The position numbers were made by a program, and so were the translations under genes. This document shows, piece by piece, positions 37,729 through 47,452 of a DNA stretch of 64,000 nt (position 1 is the stretch's first letter; each line of letters starts with the position of its first letter). Source of the DNA: Bacillus sp. EB106-08-02-XG196 (lineage in GTDB: Bacteria > Bacillota > Bacilli > Bacillales > Cytobacillaceae); the NCBI RefSeq assembly GCF_013396335.1, contig NZ_JABWSY010000016.1:62001-126000 (forward strand). Direction: 5' to 3'. The notes beneath the pieces were generated by a model, which worked only from the letters and a program-made list of their open reading frames with translations, made no database searches and was not told where the DNA came from.

Positions 37729-39066
37729 CTAAAAATTAAGATTTCCTTTGGAATCTATAATATTATTAGCTTTCTCCATTTCTAAGTTTTTCTTGTCCCA
37801 CATCTTAATGAATGGGAACCAAATTGTAGAGGCAACTGCAAAAGCAACCAATTGCATGACTACACCCATAATTTTACCGCCAGTCATAAGATAACCACTG
37901 ATGAAATATGGTGTTGTCCATGGAATAATCGTACCTGTCGTTTGTGGGAAAATTCCCATTGACGTACCAAAATAAGTAACGGTTAATACTGCTACTGGTG
38001 CCAGCATGAAAGGAATCATTAAGAATGGGTTTAAGACAACCGGAACTCCAAACATAATTGGTTCGTTGACATTAAAAATGGAAGGTCCGATCGCCAAACG
38101 TCCAACTTTCTTAAGAAGGTTTGATTTTGCTAAAAACATCATATAGATAGCAACTGGTAACGTAGCACCTGATCCACCCATCCAGATACCATTCTCATAG
38201 AATGTATACGTAATGATATGCGGCAGAGTCTTTGCACCCTCTTTTACTGCTGCTAAGTTTGCATCTGCATTTGTAATCCAAATAGGTTCCATAACAGAAG
38301 TGATGATGGATGAACCATGGATTCCAAAACTCCATAAGAGATGTTCCATTAAACTTGCGATAAGCGTACCAATGTAGGTTGAACCTAAGATCGTAAATGG
38401 TTGTGTGACAACGACCTGTATAAAAGTTGCGAAAGTTTCCCAACTAGTTTGCGCAAATATAAATCTAATAAATAAGAAGAAAATAATAATAACCAAACCA
38501 GGAATAAGGGCTGTAAAGGAACGTGAAACGGTTGGTGGTACAGTATCTGGTAATGTAATGACCATCTTCTTTTGTAAGAAGAAACGATAAATTTCAGCGG
38601 TAATAATAGCAACAATTAATCCAACAAACAAATACTGTGCACTAAAGATATCAGGTGACCAAGCGGATACGCTTTCTTCATCAACCGTGAAAGTGCTCAT
38701 AATGTTAACAATTAAATATCCTGCTAATGCTAAAACACCAGCTGGAACACCATCAATATTCTTTCCATCAACTTTATAACTGCCTGCTAGTGAGTATGCT
38801 ACACCAAATACAGCAATTAATGCGATGATACCCATTGTACCGTTATAAACGATGTCTCCAAAAGCATTCCAATTGTCCCCAAAGGTTTTTGCCATGAAGT
38901 TTTGATACCATTCTGCTTCTAACCAAGCCACGATAATGAAAAACGAACCAATTATCATAAGAGGCATTGCAAACATAATACCGTCACGTAAGGCAAGCAA
39001 ATGCCTTTGATTACCTATTTTCGAAGCAATTGGTAAAAATTTCTCTTCAAAAAAATTAGTTTTCAT
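37729..39066 (-). CDS. PTS system cellobiose-family IIC permease
   Basis: This 445-residue sugar-translocating membrane component of the Lac/Cel family has about ten hydrophobic segments and family blocks such as NEPIMFGVPVVLNP and the MIFAMPLMIIGSF-like N-terminal region. It transports and phosphorylates a beta-glycoside or amino-sugar disaccharide with IIA and IIB. RBS TAGGAGTG. It lies 75 bases after the secreted 1210-aa protein gene. Confidence 0.93.
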   Translation of the reverse strand: MKTNFFEEKFLPIASKIGNQRHLLALRDGIMFAMPLMIIGSFFIIVAWLEAEWYQNFMAKTFGDNWNAFGDIVYNGTMGIIALIAVFGVAYSLAGSYKVDGKNIDGVPAGVLALAGYLIVNIMSTFTVDEESVSAWSPDIFSAQYLFVGLIVAIITAEIYRFFLQKKMVITLPDTVPPTVSRSFTALIPGLVIIIFFLFIRFIFAQTSWETFATFIQVVVTQPFTILGSTYIGTLIASLMEHLLWSFGIHGSSIITSVMEPIWITNADANLAAVKEGAKTLPHIITYTFYENGIWMGGSGATLPVAIYMMFLAKSNLLKKVGRLAIGPSIFNVNEPIMFGVPVVLNPFLMIPFMLAPVAVLTVTYFGTSMGIFPQTTGTIIPWTTPYFISGYLMTGGKIMGVVMQLVAFAVASTIWFPFIKMWDKKNLEMEKANNIIDSKGNLNF

Positions 39067-39141
39067 TGAATTATCACTCCTAAAAGGATTAGGATCTTGG
39101 TAAATCAGAAATTCCCCTTATACCAAGATCCTTTTAAAATA

Positions 39142-42100
39142 TTAACGATTCGAATTCTTAGAAACAGGTCTTACAAAAGTCATCACGTGGCTATCGTTTT
39201 CAAATCTAGGCTCTCCATCAATTGTCATTGCAGAGTATAGAACAGTAGCAATGATGAAAGCTTGCTTATCTGTTTTATACGTAACTTCTCCAGTTTCACT
39301 ATCAACAGCTACATCGTCTGGTGAAGATGATTCGTAACTAACTTCTACATATTTGTTTCCATCTGTATTTAATTTTGAATCAGCCATTGCAGTTTTCAAC
39401 CATGTTGGATAGGCAAAAGAATTCTTGTCAAGTACAGTAGGAGCAATTGGTTTCGCTGATTTCTTAGGATCAACAACTTCGATTGTGTATGTTATTTTAG
39501 CAGGGGTTCTAAAGAATCCATCAATAACATACGCCGTAACGGTAGCTGTTCCTGGTTTTAAACCAGTTGCATAAGCACCATAGTACTCGCCGTTTACACT
39601 TAAATCCGTTGGTCTTACGTTTCCTTCATCACCGTACGTTGCTATATTTCTTAGGTCAATGACTTTAGATACATCTACTTCAGCATTGATTTGTGTAGGT
39701 AATCCATTGATATATCCTGCTTGATCCCAAGCATTCGTTGCCCATGACACATTTTTAATATATCCCGTTGTTTTAGCATCAAGCTTTACAGAGTCACCTA
39801 CGTTAATTGTAAATGTATGTGTGTCTGCATTATATTTAGCATGAGGATTCATAGATGCTAAATTAGTTGGGTATGCAAGGCTTTCTGTACCACTATTAAC
39901 TGGTTCAGTAACTTCTGATCCTAAATCTTCTACATAAGCAGCATCTTCAGGGTTTTGAGTGATCCAGTAAGGCATTGAAATCACAGTTGAAGATTCCATT
40001 GTTAAACTGTTACCAGAGTCAATCGTTCTTCTATCCATCGTTCCGAAAATGTTTGTGTTGTACTTGGACATCATAACTTCATCACGAGGAATTAATTGGT
40101 CAACCATAAGATTTGGTGCTACGTGTGTTATGTCATTTCTGTTTGCTGATAATACATCAAAGTTCATGAAATTGTTAGGTATACGAGTCATATACCAATC
40201 TGAACCTGCAAGGTCAACTTGTGCATTTCCGATATCAATACCTTTAGCTTTCAAAGCACCTAGAGAAGCCGCGTAGAAAGTTGTCATGAATGGGTTTTTC
40301 TCTCTCTTTTCGTTTGTCCACCATTGATTCATGCCTTCTAAGATTTCGTCACCGTTAAACTTATCAGCATGGTGAGATAATGTGTAGTATGCTAGTGCTT
40401 CTTCTTCTTCATCAGAATAGTTCATGTATGATTCGTGAGTTACACCACTTACACCGATATCATCACCGTTATGAGCAGCAATACCAAAGTATCTTGCAAG
40501 ATATTGTAATGTCATATCAAGCATCGATTTTGAGTTATATGTTTTTGGATATCTTACTTCAAAATCATTGTGTTCATTAGCTTTTTCTGAGGCTTTTACG
40601 CCATTCATTACTTTGTATTCGTTTGCAAAATCAAGTGGTTCAATTACATCAATGCCTTGATCTTCAAGGATTGCTTTTTCTTCAGGAGTATACGTACCCA
40701 AATCTCTTGCAACTACAAGTGCTTGTAACTGTAATTGCGCATTTAATGGACCGTCTTCATAGTCTGCGTCTCTTCCCCATGCATCCTTATTACCATCAAG
40801 GTATTCAGGGTTCATATTTGCCCATCTAGTTGGAGCATTCGGGCCGTTTAATCCATTTCCAGGAACAGAACCACTAGCAAAACGAGATTCAGCAGGGTTC
40901 TCACCATTAACAGTCAATTGGAAATAGTTATTTAGAACTAGTGCATTTGTGTGGTTAATCATATCATTTTTGATAAGCGCTGCTAGTTCTGGATCATCTT
41001 CTTTGAATGCCTTATATGCCAGGTCTAATGTAAAATAATGACCTACTAATTCATCTGTTGATGTTGTTGCTTTGTAATAAACTTTATTTGAGTCTAAATC
41101 CATTGAATCCGCATCAAAACCTTCGTTTTGGTTTGCAAATATTTCTGTTAAACGTGGAGGTACTGCAACTGTGTCATATGCTTTAAGATCAGTTTGTGTT
41201 CCATTTTTGAAAGAGCCAGGGACATTATACCAAACTGTATTTCCATTAATATCTTCAGCTTGTCCTGCCTTCTTTTGAATCCATGCATTATCCCATGTTC
41301 TAGCTTCTGGAATTGTAGCGCCATTGTTACTTGTGTCTACTTTGTACGTACGAGCAAAGAAACCAGCTGATGCAGGATTTCCAGTGTCAGTCAATGTATA
41401 TTTACCCTTTTCATCAACGAATACTGGCTTTCCTTCGTTAGCAGTAAGCCATGCTTTTGCTTCAGCGATCGTTTTTACGTTTCCACCATAAGAGTTAACA
41501 ACGTACATATAGTCGTTTACATTGTATTGAGAAGTAACTTTTAATTGCGTACCAGATACATAACCAAGCGTTACGATTGATTCAACTGCACGAATAGCAG
41601 ATGCTTTTGCATCTTTTGTTCTTTCATCATTGGGACCAAATGTATTTTTCATGTAGTTGTATCTCCAGATTTCACCAGAAGCATACATTGTTGTCCAAAG
41701 ACCGTCATTGTCTGTATCATAGTTTCCTCTAGCAGCATCTTTATCAGCTGTCATAAGCGCTTTCATCATGTCCTCTTGAGTAGTGAATCTCATATTACCA
41801 GATTGGAATCCGTATCTGTCTGTAAAATTTCTTGAAATTTCTGTTTGAAGTAATGCTTTACTTTGTAATGACATTTGCTTTCTCACAATGTGAGTTGCGT
41901 TTCCTTTTTCGCCAAGAATCCAAAGTCCATTATTACCATCAGGCATGATGTTGGTAATCACTTCTTTTGCGTTAAATGTTGCAGTATTACCAGCATTATT
42001 AGTACCAGAACCTGAAGAACCACCAGTTTGTGGAATATATCTTCCACCCTGCAAATATTGAATTTGATCAGCCGAAGATAAGTTAGGATCGTAAAGTGTA

Positions 42101-42774
42101 ATTGCATCAGATACGATACCAGTAATTACTCCATGCGCTCTCTCATCACCCAGGATGATTTTATCATTTGACTTGATTAAAGTGTCTTTTGAAATTAACC
42201 ATTTTACACCGTCTTCTCCTTCAACATATCCCACATAGCTCTTTGATGGGAATTTCTTTCCTGCTGGAGCAGAAGGAATATTAGTTGTTTTCCAAGTCGA
42301 TGTTGAAAGGGCAGCTGGTATCCTATCATCCCCAGCATTATAGTAGTAAACTAATTTTTCAAGATTAGTAGCTTGTGCTTCTACTACAGTAACAGTAATC
42401 TCTACAGTTTTAGCAGCACCAGTTGTATCCACTCCAGTACCAGTGATTTTTGCCGTACCACCAGTTACGCCTAAAATCTTTCCGCTGAAATCACCTTTTT
42501 CGTTGCCAACCATATCTACATATGCAACATATGGATCAGAAGTTGTCCATTTTACTGGCTTTGTTGTATCTAAACCAGTAGGTTTTGCATGAGTGATATG
42601 TGTAGTGTTCATGTAAATACTTGTGCCAGTTGAAACAGGAGCTACCGTAAAAGAATGGGCTGAAATTGTAGTAGCAGCTTTAACAACTACACCACTATAA
42701 TTACCTGCAGCTATTGTAGCTGCTAAAACAGCCGCCGTAACAGGTTTACCAAAACGCAATTTATTTCTTTTCAT
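39142..42774 (-). CDS. Large secreted protein, putative glycan-active enzyme
   Basis: This 1210-residue exported protein starts at 42774, where AGGAGG precedes MKRNKLRFGK and a signal peptide (ending VVVKA); the reading frame extends 34 codons further up without support. An N-terminal Big_2-like Ig domain (about 25-125) is followed by a Gly/Ser linker near 255. A large core with mostly helical character follows, containing DNDGLWTTMYASGEIWRYNY, TSTDELVGHYF, THESYMNYSDEEEEALAYY and MNQWWTNEKREKNPF. This suggests an (alpha/alpha)-toroid glycan-degrading fold. Ig-like beta domains close the protein. I cannot name the family. It lies between the PRD regulator and the PTS genes, so it may release the imported sugar; this is inference. 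Confidence 0.8.
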   Translation of the reverse strand: MKRNKLRFGKPVTAAVLAATIAAGNYSGVVVKAATTISAHSFTVAPVSTGTSIYMNTTHITHAKPTGLDTTKPVKWTTSDPYVAYVDMVGNEKGDFSGKILGVTGGTAKITGTGVDTTGAAKTVEITVTVVEAQATNLEKLVYYYNAGDDRIPAALSTSTWKTTNIPSAPAGKKFPSKSYVGYVEGEDGVKWLISKDTLIKSNDKIILGDERAHGVITGIVSDAITLYDPNLSSADQIQYLQGGRYIPQTGGSSGSGTNNAGNTATFNAKEVITNIMPDGNNGLWILGEKGNATHIVRKQMSLQSKALLQTEISRNFTDRYGFQSGNMRFTTQEDMMKALMTADKDAARGNYDTDNDGLWTTMYASGEIWRYNYMKNTFGPNDERTKDAKASAIRAVESIVTLGYVSGTQLKVTSQYNVNDYMYVVNSYGGNVKTIAEAKAWLTANEGKPVFVDEKGKYTLTDTGNPASAGFFARTYKVDTSNNGATIPEARTWDNAWIQKKAGQAEDINGNTVWYNVPGSFKNGTQTDLKAYDTVAVPPRLTEIFANQNEGFDADSMDLDSNKVYYKATTSTDELVGHYFTLDLAYKAFKEDDPELAALIKNDMINHTNALVLNNYFQLTVNGENPAESRFASGSVPGNGLNGPNAPTRWANMNPEYLDGNKDAWGRDADYEDGPLNAQLQLQALVVARDLGTYTPEEKAILEDQGIDVIEPLDFANEYKVMNGVKASEKANEHNDFEVRYPKTYNSKSMLDMTLQYLARYFGIAAHNGDDIGVSGVTHESYMNYSDEEEEALAYYTLSHHADKFNGDEILEGMNQWWTNEKREKNPFMTTFYAASLGALKAKGIDIGNAQVDLAGSDWYMTRIPNNFMNFDVLSANRNDITHVAPNLMVDQLIPRDEVMMSKYNTNIFGTMDRRTIDSGNSLTMESSTVISMPYWITQNPEDAAYVEDLGSEVTEPVNSGTESLAYPTNLASMNPHAKYNADTHTFTINVGDSVKLDAKTTGYIKNVSWATNAWDQAGYINGLPTQINAEVDVSKVIDLRNIATYGDEGNVRPTDLSVNGEYYGAYATGLKPGTATVTAYVIDGFFRTPAKITYTIEVVDPKKSAKPIAPTVLDKNSFAYPTWLKTAMADSKLNTDGNKYVEVSYESSSPDDVAVDSETGEVTYKTDKQAFIIATVLYSAMTIDGEPRFENDSHVMTFVRPVSKNSNR

Positions 42775-42900
42775 TATGTTCCTCCTAAATAATATATTCG
42801 AATCCATTTTCCAACTCAGAGATTTAACCATACATTCTAAACCCTTCATTCCCCTACTACTATCAACCCCTTTCATATAATTGGCAAAAATCTTGTTAGT

Positions 42901-44832
42901 CTAGCAGAATAATATTTTAGAAACCTCGTATTGAAAATCATTGAAGTTAGTTGACTTCAGAATTCTCTGTTTCGCTTCGGGATGCTCCATTAAATGTAAA
43001 ACTAATCGACTTAACTCCTTGTGTAGAAACAAGTCTCCCGCCCGCAGATTAATTAAAAAAAGTATTTGTACAACCTTTCCATCATAAGTTATTGGATTCT
43101 TAAATATCACAACACTTATCGAATCTTGAATCGCAACCATTTTTAATGCATGTGGCACTGCTATCCCATTTTGGAGAATCGTCGATATTTTTTCTTCCCG
43201 TTCGGCAACCAAATCAGGAAAGTCAAGTGTTGCAAAACCCAATTCAACAACTCTTTTCGCTTTTTCTTTAATGTAAGCTTTGTAGTCAAAAGCCTCTCTA
43301 GTATCTTCTATATAAAACATTTCTGAATGAAACAGAGATAAGAGTGTTGGTGCATTTTCCTTAACTCTACTTGCCGGATACCTAGTAAGCGTACGACAAA
43401 TTCTCTGGATATCCGTCTCAGTTAGTATTGGTGGTACTTGAATATATGGAATTGAAATATTGTCAAAACGAATCGGATGGGATGAAACTAATAAATCATA
43501 TTCTTCTAGACGACCCGATTGAAGTTCACTGTATAGAACGACGTTAATCGTTGCACCTTGAAAAAGTGTTTCGAGTTTCATTTTAAGTAAATCAGCCGAT
43601 CCTGCTCCTGATCCGTACGATAGTAGAATCTTCTTATAGGAACTTAATTGTTTTTGCTTCTCTCTTTCCATATGAGCTGCAAAATGCATGGTAATGTATC
43701 CCATTTCATCGCTAGAAAGTTCGAATCCCCATATTTCCTTTATCATTTCAGAAAATTTTAATGCAATCATAAAGACGTCGGAATATCTACTGTATACATC
43801 ATCTATCAATGGATTTGTAAGCTTTAGGTTGAAATAGATTCTTCTTAACAACGGATACATATGCATCAAAAGCATATCCAAAAGTTGCTGATCACCTGTA
43901 AACTGTGTCAAGAAAGTTTGATCTAATTTTTTAAAACAATTCTTTAGTTTTTGTTCCAAATCATTCTTTTCTTGTTCCTCAATATCATCCACACTAGATT
44001 TACCACTTATATGTGCAGCAAGATAGATCATTTCACTCTCTGGAAGTACAACATGATATAGTTCAGAAAGTACTTCACAAATTCTCTTGGCTATATTCAT
44101 ATAAGATGGCTTAATCAGGGAAACATCTAACTTCTTTTCTTGATTAGGCAATATAAAATTGTGTTGAGTGACTCGAAATGAGAGTATTTGAATATGCACT
44201 AAAATGTTCTCAAGGGCAAAATAACTTACTTTCAAATGATTGATTTGTACCTCTTCACTCAAAACAGCTCTAATTTCTTCGAATGGAAACGCTTTCTCAA
44301 AATTTAGATAATTAGATTTTTTTAACAATCCTGTTTCCTTTTGACTTAAGAAATAGGAAAACGCCCTTCTGAAATTTGTTTCGTCACCTAGTAAACGAAC
44401 ACCGTAACGTGATTTTGCTTCTACTTTTAAATCAAAAAGCCTAACTTGCCTTTCAACATCAACCATATCGCTAAGAACGGTCGATCTGCTGATCAATAGG
44501 CTATCAGCAAACATATCAATGGTTTGAAACTCTGTCGTTTGTAGCAATAGCATAATAATATTGATTACACGAACACGAGGTAAATCCGGGGCTAAAGCAC
44601 CCTTAATTTCTTCTAAATACGATTGAACCATTTCTTGATTTTCTACATGAAGTAAATATCCTTCACCACGTTTTTTCTGAATAACAAATCCAGATTTTTC
44701 TCCAATAACGTTTAATTCCTTCAATTCATTTCGTAATGTCCGATTTGAAATGGCGAATTCTGATTCAAGTTCATAGGATGTAAGTGTTTTGCCTTTTTGA
44801 TACAAATATTGTAAAATTAAATCTCTTCGCAT
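42901..44832 (-). CDS. LicR/BglG-type PRD transcription regulator
   Basis: This 643-residue PTS-controlled regulator has an N-terminal HTH_11-like domain (1-60), an Mga/second HTH region (about 85-150), two PRD domains (about 180-280 and 290-400), a IIB-like domain (about 405-490) and a C-terminal IIA-like domain (about 500-640) with the His of GIAVPHA. The IIB-like loop reads YGSGAGSA, so the Cys that is normally phosphorylated is replaced by Tyr. LicR-type proteins activate the adjacent PTS operon when their PRDs are phosphorylated by HPr. RBS GATGAGGT. The gene probably heads the transcript of the secreted protein and the PTS. Confidence 0.9.
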   Translation of the reverse strand: MRRDLILQYLYQKGKTLTSYELESEFAISNRTLRNELKELNVIGEKSGFVIQKKRGEGYLLHVENQEMVQSYLEEIKGALAPDLPRVRVINIIMLLLQTTEFQTIDMFADSLLISRSTVLSDMVDVERQVRLFDLKVEAKSRYGVRLLGDETNFRRAFSYFLSQKETGLLKKSNYLNFEKAFPFEEIRAVLSEEVQINHLKVSYFALENILVHIQILSFRVTQHNFILPNQEKKLDVSLIKPSYMNIAKRICEVLSELYHVVLPESEMIYLAAHISGKSSVDDIEEQEKNDLEQKLKNCFKKLDQTFLTQFTGDQQLLDMLLMHMYPLLRRIYFNLKLTNPLIDDVYSRYSDVFMIALKFSEMIKEIWGFELSSDEMGYITMHFAAHMEREKQKQLSSYKKILLSYGSGAGSADLLKMKLETLFQGATINVVLYSELQSGRLEEYDLLVSSHPIRFDNISIPYIQVPPILTETDIQRICRTLTRYPASRVKENAPTLLSLFHSEMFYIEDTREAFDYKAYIKEKAKRVVELGFATLDFPDLVAEREEKISTILQNGIAVPHALKMVAIQDSISVVIFKNPITYDGKVVQILFLINLRAGDLFLHKELSRLVLHLMEHPEAKQRILKSTNFNDFQYEVSKILFC

Positions 44833-44872
44833 ACATTACCTCATCACTCTAGAAACTCTTCTAGTTGGTTTA

Positions 44873-44917
44873 AGTTTACTTCCCGCCAAATCCATTTAAC
44901 AGTTTGATTTTTTCCAA
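44873..44917 (-). promoter_or_regulatory. Promoter and operator of the licR-like gene
   Basis: Minus-strand reading: operator TTGGAAAAAATCAAA (44903-44917), -35 CTGTTA (44897-44902), 18-bp spacer, -10 TAAACT (44873-44878). The 57 bp at 44861-44917 align without gaps to 49695-49751 (48 of 57 identical). The remaining 372-bp intergenic region holds no gene. Confidence 0.6.
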
Positions 44918-45127
44918 TATACCTAGCAATTTGAAACAAATTAATAGTCTAGCTTATAAATTTGATGCTAAATAGCACTATCTACAACTTAAAAAATAAT
45001 CTGAACGAATCTTAACATAGATCTACACATTTAAAAATTTAGAATTACTTCATACATGTTAAGTAAAACTTATATATCCCTTGAATTTTCCTCCATGTCC
45101 AGTACATGGCAAATTTTATATAAGCCA

Positions 45128-45160
45128 AATAAGCGTTCCCATGTCTTGGAAACGCTTTTC
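45128..45160 (-). terminator. Hairpin after the SIS gene
   Basis: AAGCGTT..CC / GG.AACGCTT stem between the SIS stop codon and the licR-like promoter. The T-run is better on the plus strand, so it may be only a partial stop for the kinase operon. Confidence 0.5.
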
Positions 45161-45205
45161 TCATTGAGCTCATATTCACTTTACTAGTTACTTATCAGGG
45201 CTTGA

Positions 45206-45922
45206 TTAAACACCATAATACTTCGCAAAAAGTTCTTTATTCCATTCATCTCCGCCATCAACATTAGAGCTCTTAAACACTGGCGGTTTCATTCCAGCTT
45301 GTTGGTATTTTTTTGCTAACAAAATAGAAATGGTTTGAGCAACAAAAGCTCCCGCCATAGTAGAAGTTGCCCCCATACCAGTGTTTGCTTCTTCTACATA
45401 AAAGTGAGCATCCCCAGGTCCAGTACAACTATCAATAACAACATCACTGAAGTCAAATAGATATTTTCCGCTGCTGTGTCTTGATTTTGAACCTGTAGGA
45501 TGATTCGGATTTGTAAATGCAATGACCTTTGTACCACATTCCTGTGCCATTTTTGCAAGTTCCACAGTCATTCCATTTCTTCCAGAATTGGAAGCAATGA
45601 CAAGTACATCCTTTGAGTTGATTTTATATAAATCAAAGATAACTTTTGCATAGGCTTCTAAGCGTTCAATCACAGTACTTTTTAAAGGATGATCGTGTAA
45701 TAAAAATTCATTTGGCAAAATAGGCGAGACTTGTGCAAATCCACCCGCTCTTACGTAAAATTCTTCCGCAAACATATGGGAGTGACCTGAACCTGTAACT
45801 AGGAAGCGACCTCCATTTTGAAGTGCTTCAAATATGCATGTGGCAGCTTCATCGATTTTTTCATTCTGTGTCGTATGCAGTTTTTCGAGATTTGCTGTCA
45901 CATATTGATAATAATTCTCCAT
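45206..45922 (-). CDS. SIS-domain sugar-phosphate isomerase/binding protein
   Basis: This 238-residue cytosolic protein has a SIS fold; phosphosugar-binding Ser/Thr stretches read VTGSGHSHMF (near 45) and ASNSGRNGMT (near 110). SIS proteins isomerise or cleave phosphorylated amino sugars (GlmS, MurQ, NagB2-type). I chose the ATG at 45922 (AAGAAGGA upstream) because the pseudogene copy begins with the same EFYQYVTENL-like residues. It is the last gene of the kinase-mupG-nucleotidyltransferase-SIS operon. Its length and sequence fit the UPF0309-type group rather than classical MurQ. Confidence 0.85.
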   Translation of the reverse strand: MENYYQYVTANLEKLHTTQNEKIDEAATCIFEALQNGGRFLVTGSGHSHMFAEEFYVRAGGFAQVSPILPNEFLLHDHPLKSTVIERLEAYAKVIFDLYKINSKDVLVIASNSGRNGMTVELAKMAQECGTKVIAFTNPNHPTGSKSRHSSGKYLFDFSDVVIDSCTGPGDAHFYVEEANTGMGATSTMAGAFVAQTISILLAKKYQQAGMKPPVFKSSNVDGGDEWNKELFAKYYGV

Positions 45923-45991
45923 TATCACTATTCCTTCTTTTATTGATTTGAATTCCCATGTCATAGGTTTCGGGAACTTCTAAACTATCTA

Positions 45992-47359
45992 TTACCACCC
46001 GTACTTACTTTCGCTCCATTTTTTTATAATTAGATCTTGTTTCACGAAAACAAGACTATTTTTTTCGATATCTTTATCGATGATTGCACCAGCTCCGAGA
46101 ACACTATAAGCACCTATTTTACAACCAGGCATAATAATCGTATTTACGCCCGTTCTGCAATAGTCGCCAAGAAAAGCTGCATTTGAAAAATGCAACGGTA
46201 CTTCTTTTCGTCCATTCACAACGTGCTCCGTTTCTCCGTCATCAAAGCGTAATGTTCCGCATACGGTTGCTGCTCCGATATCCGTATAACTGCCAATTGC
46301 ACCATAAAACTCGCCATAGTGGTAAAGATATACCTTATCCATCACCATTCCACCAAGGAACTCTGCACAATGGTCGAATATACAATTCGAACCTATCGAT
46401 ACTCCATCGTAAATGATGCAGTAATTACTAATTTTTGTATGATCACCAATCACAGCATTGCCATTAAAAATGGCTCCATTATCAATGTTTGTATTGTCAC
46501 CCACAATCAGGTTACCGTGAATGACAACTCGATCACCAATTGAGGAGTTCTTACCAAGTTTTACATGGCCATGAATGGTTGCATTTGCTGAAATCGTCGC
46601 ACCTTCTGCTAGTTGGTTCTCTTCTAGTGCATGACAAAAATGATATACCATAAATTGGTTCGCTTCTAACATATGCCAAGGCTTATCAATATCAAAGAAA
46701 AATCCACTACATTCGATCGCATTCAATTTTACTTTATCAAGCGATTTCAGAAGTCCCGCTTCAATATATCTCTCTTTTGGTACCCCTACACCTACTTTTA
46801 CATCTGGAAAATAATTTGGAGTTCTTTTCACATAATCTAGAAGTGTATCATCAAAGTGAAAGCCGGCAAAATGATGGGTAATGCTGTTCCCACGATAGTG
46901 GGCACCAATCGACTGAATAAACCCATTTTCAATACTCGCACCAATCCAGTTTCTTGAGGATTCCTCCAAATTCTTCAACAACACAGCAGGTTTTATAGAA
47001 TTCACTAAGCTCTCTAAATCCTTTTCTTCAACGATGGTATCCCCATAGAGAACAATAAAGTCCTTCGTATCAGAGAGTTTCTCAGCCCCTTTTACCAGAC
47101 TTTCTGCACTTCCTAAATTTGTCTGATCAGTCACAAATTTAACGTTTTCTATATCTGATAAAAGATTTTCTATTTCTCTTTGATGTTCCTCATTAACAAC
47201 AACAATAATTTCTTCTATTCCCATCGCCACAATGGATTCAATGTTATAGCGGATTAATGACTTCCCTGCGATTTTTATTGTCGTTTTGGAGCGAACCGCA
47301 TTGAAAGGAAACATTTTAGTACCTTTGCCTGCCGCAAGAATAATGGCGCTTTTCACCAT
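45992..47359 (-). CDS. GlmU-like sugar-1-phosphate nucleotidyltransferase
   Basis: The 455-residue protein has an N-terminal NTP-transferase domain with the signature LAAGKGTKMFP (about residues 7-17) and a C-terminal left-handed beta helix of hexapeptide repeats (about 245-440). It would transfer a nucleotide to a sugar-1-phosphate, and the LbH could bind or acetylate a second substrate. The start at 47359 follows AGAGGTGG. A biosynthetic-type enzyme in a catabolic-looking operon with a sugar kinase and MupG suggests recycling of cell-wall sugars to nucleotide sugars. It differs from housekeeping GlmU by context; the actual sugar is unknown. Confidence 0.82.
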   Translation of the reverse strand: MVKSAIILAAGKGTKMFPFNAVRSKTTIKIAGKSLIRYNIESIVAMGIEEIIVVVNEEHQREIENLLSDIENVKFVTDQTNLGSAESLVKGAEKLSDTKDFIVLYGDTIVEEKDLESLVNSIKPAVLLKNLEESSRNWIGASIENGFIQSIGAHYRGNSITHHFAGFHFDDTLLDYVKRTPNYFPDVKVGVGVPKERYIEAGLLKSLDKVKLNAIECSGFFFDIDKPWHMLEANQFMVYHFCHALEENQLAEGATISANATIHGHVKLGKNSSIGDRVVIHGNLIVGDNTNIDNGAIFNGNAVIGDHTKISNYCIIYDGVSIGSNCIFDHCAEFLGGMVMDKVYLYHYGEFYGAIGSYTDIGAATVCGTLRFDDGETEHVVNGRKEVPLHFSNAAFLGDYCRTGVNTIIMPGCKIGAYSVLGAGAIIDKDIEKNSLVFVKQDLIIKKWSESKYGW

Positions 47360-47452
47360 TCCACCACCTCTAGTTTCATTCACGTTTTATAACTTTGTTT
47401 TTTAAACACATCAAATAACAGTCTAAAATCATTCATCTACTATAAAATATTT

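Noticed and set aside
42775..42900. Separate promoter with a TTGGAAAATGGATTC operator-like match before the secreted 1210-aa gene
   Set aside because: No -35/-10 pair fits between this match and the ribosome binding site; read-through from the licR-like gene is simpler.
45140..45160. CcpA cre-like TTGGAAACGCTTTTC
   Set aside because: One consensus position fails and the sequence is one arm of the terminator-like hairpin after the SIS gene.
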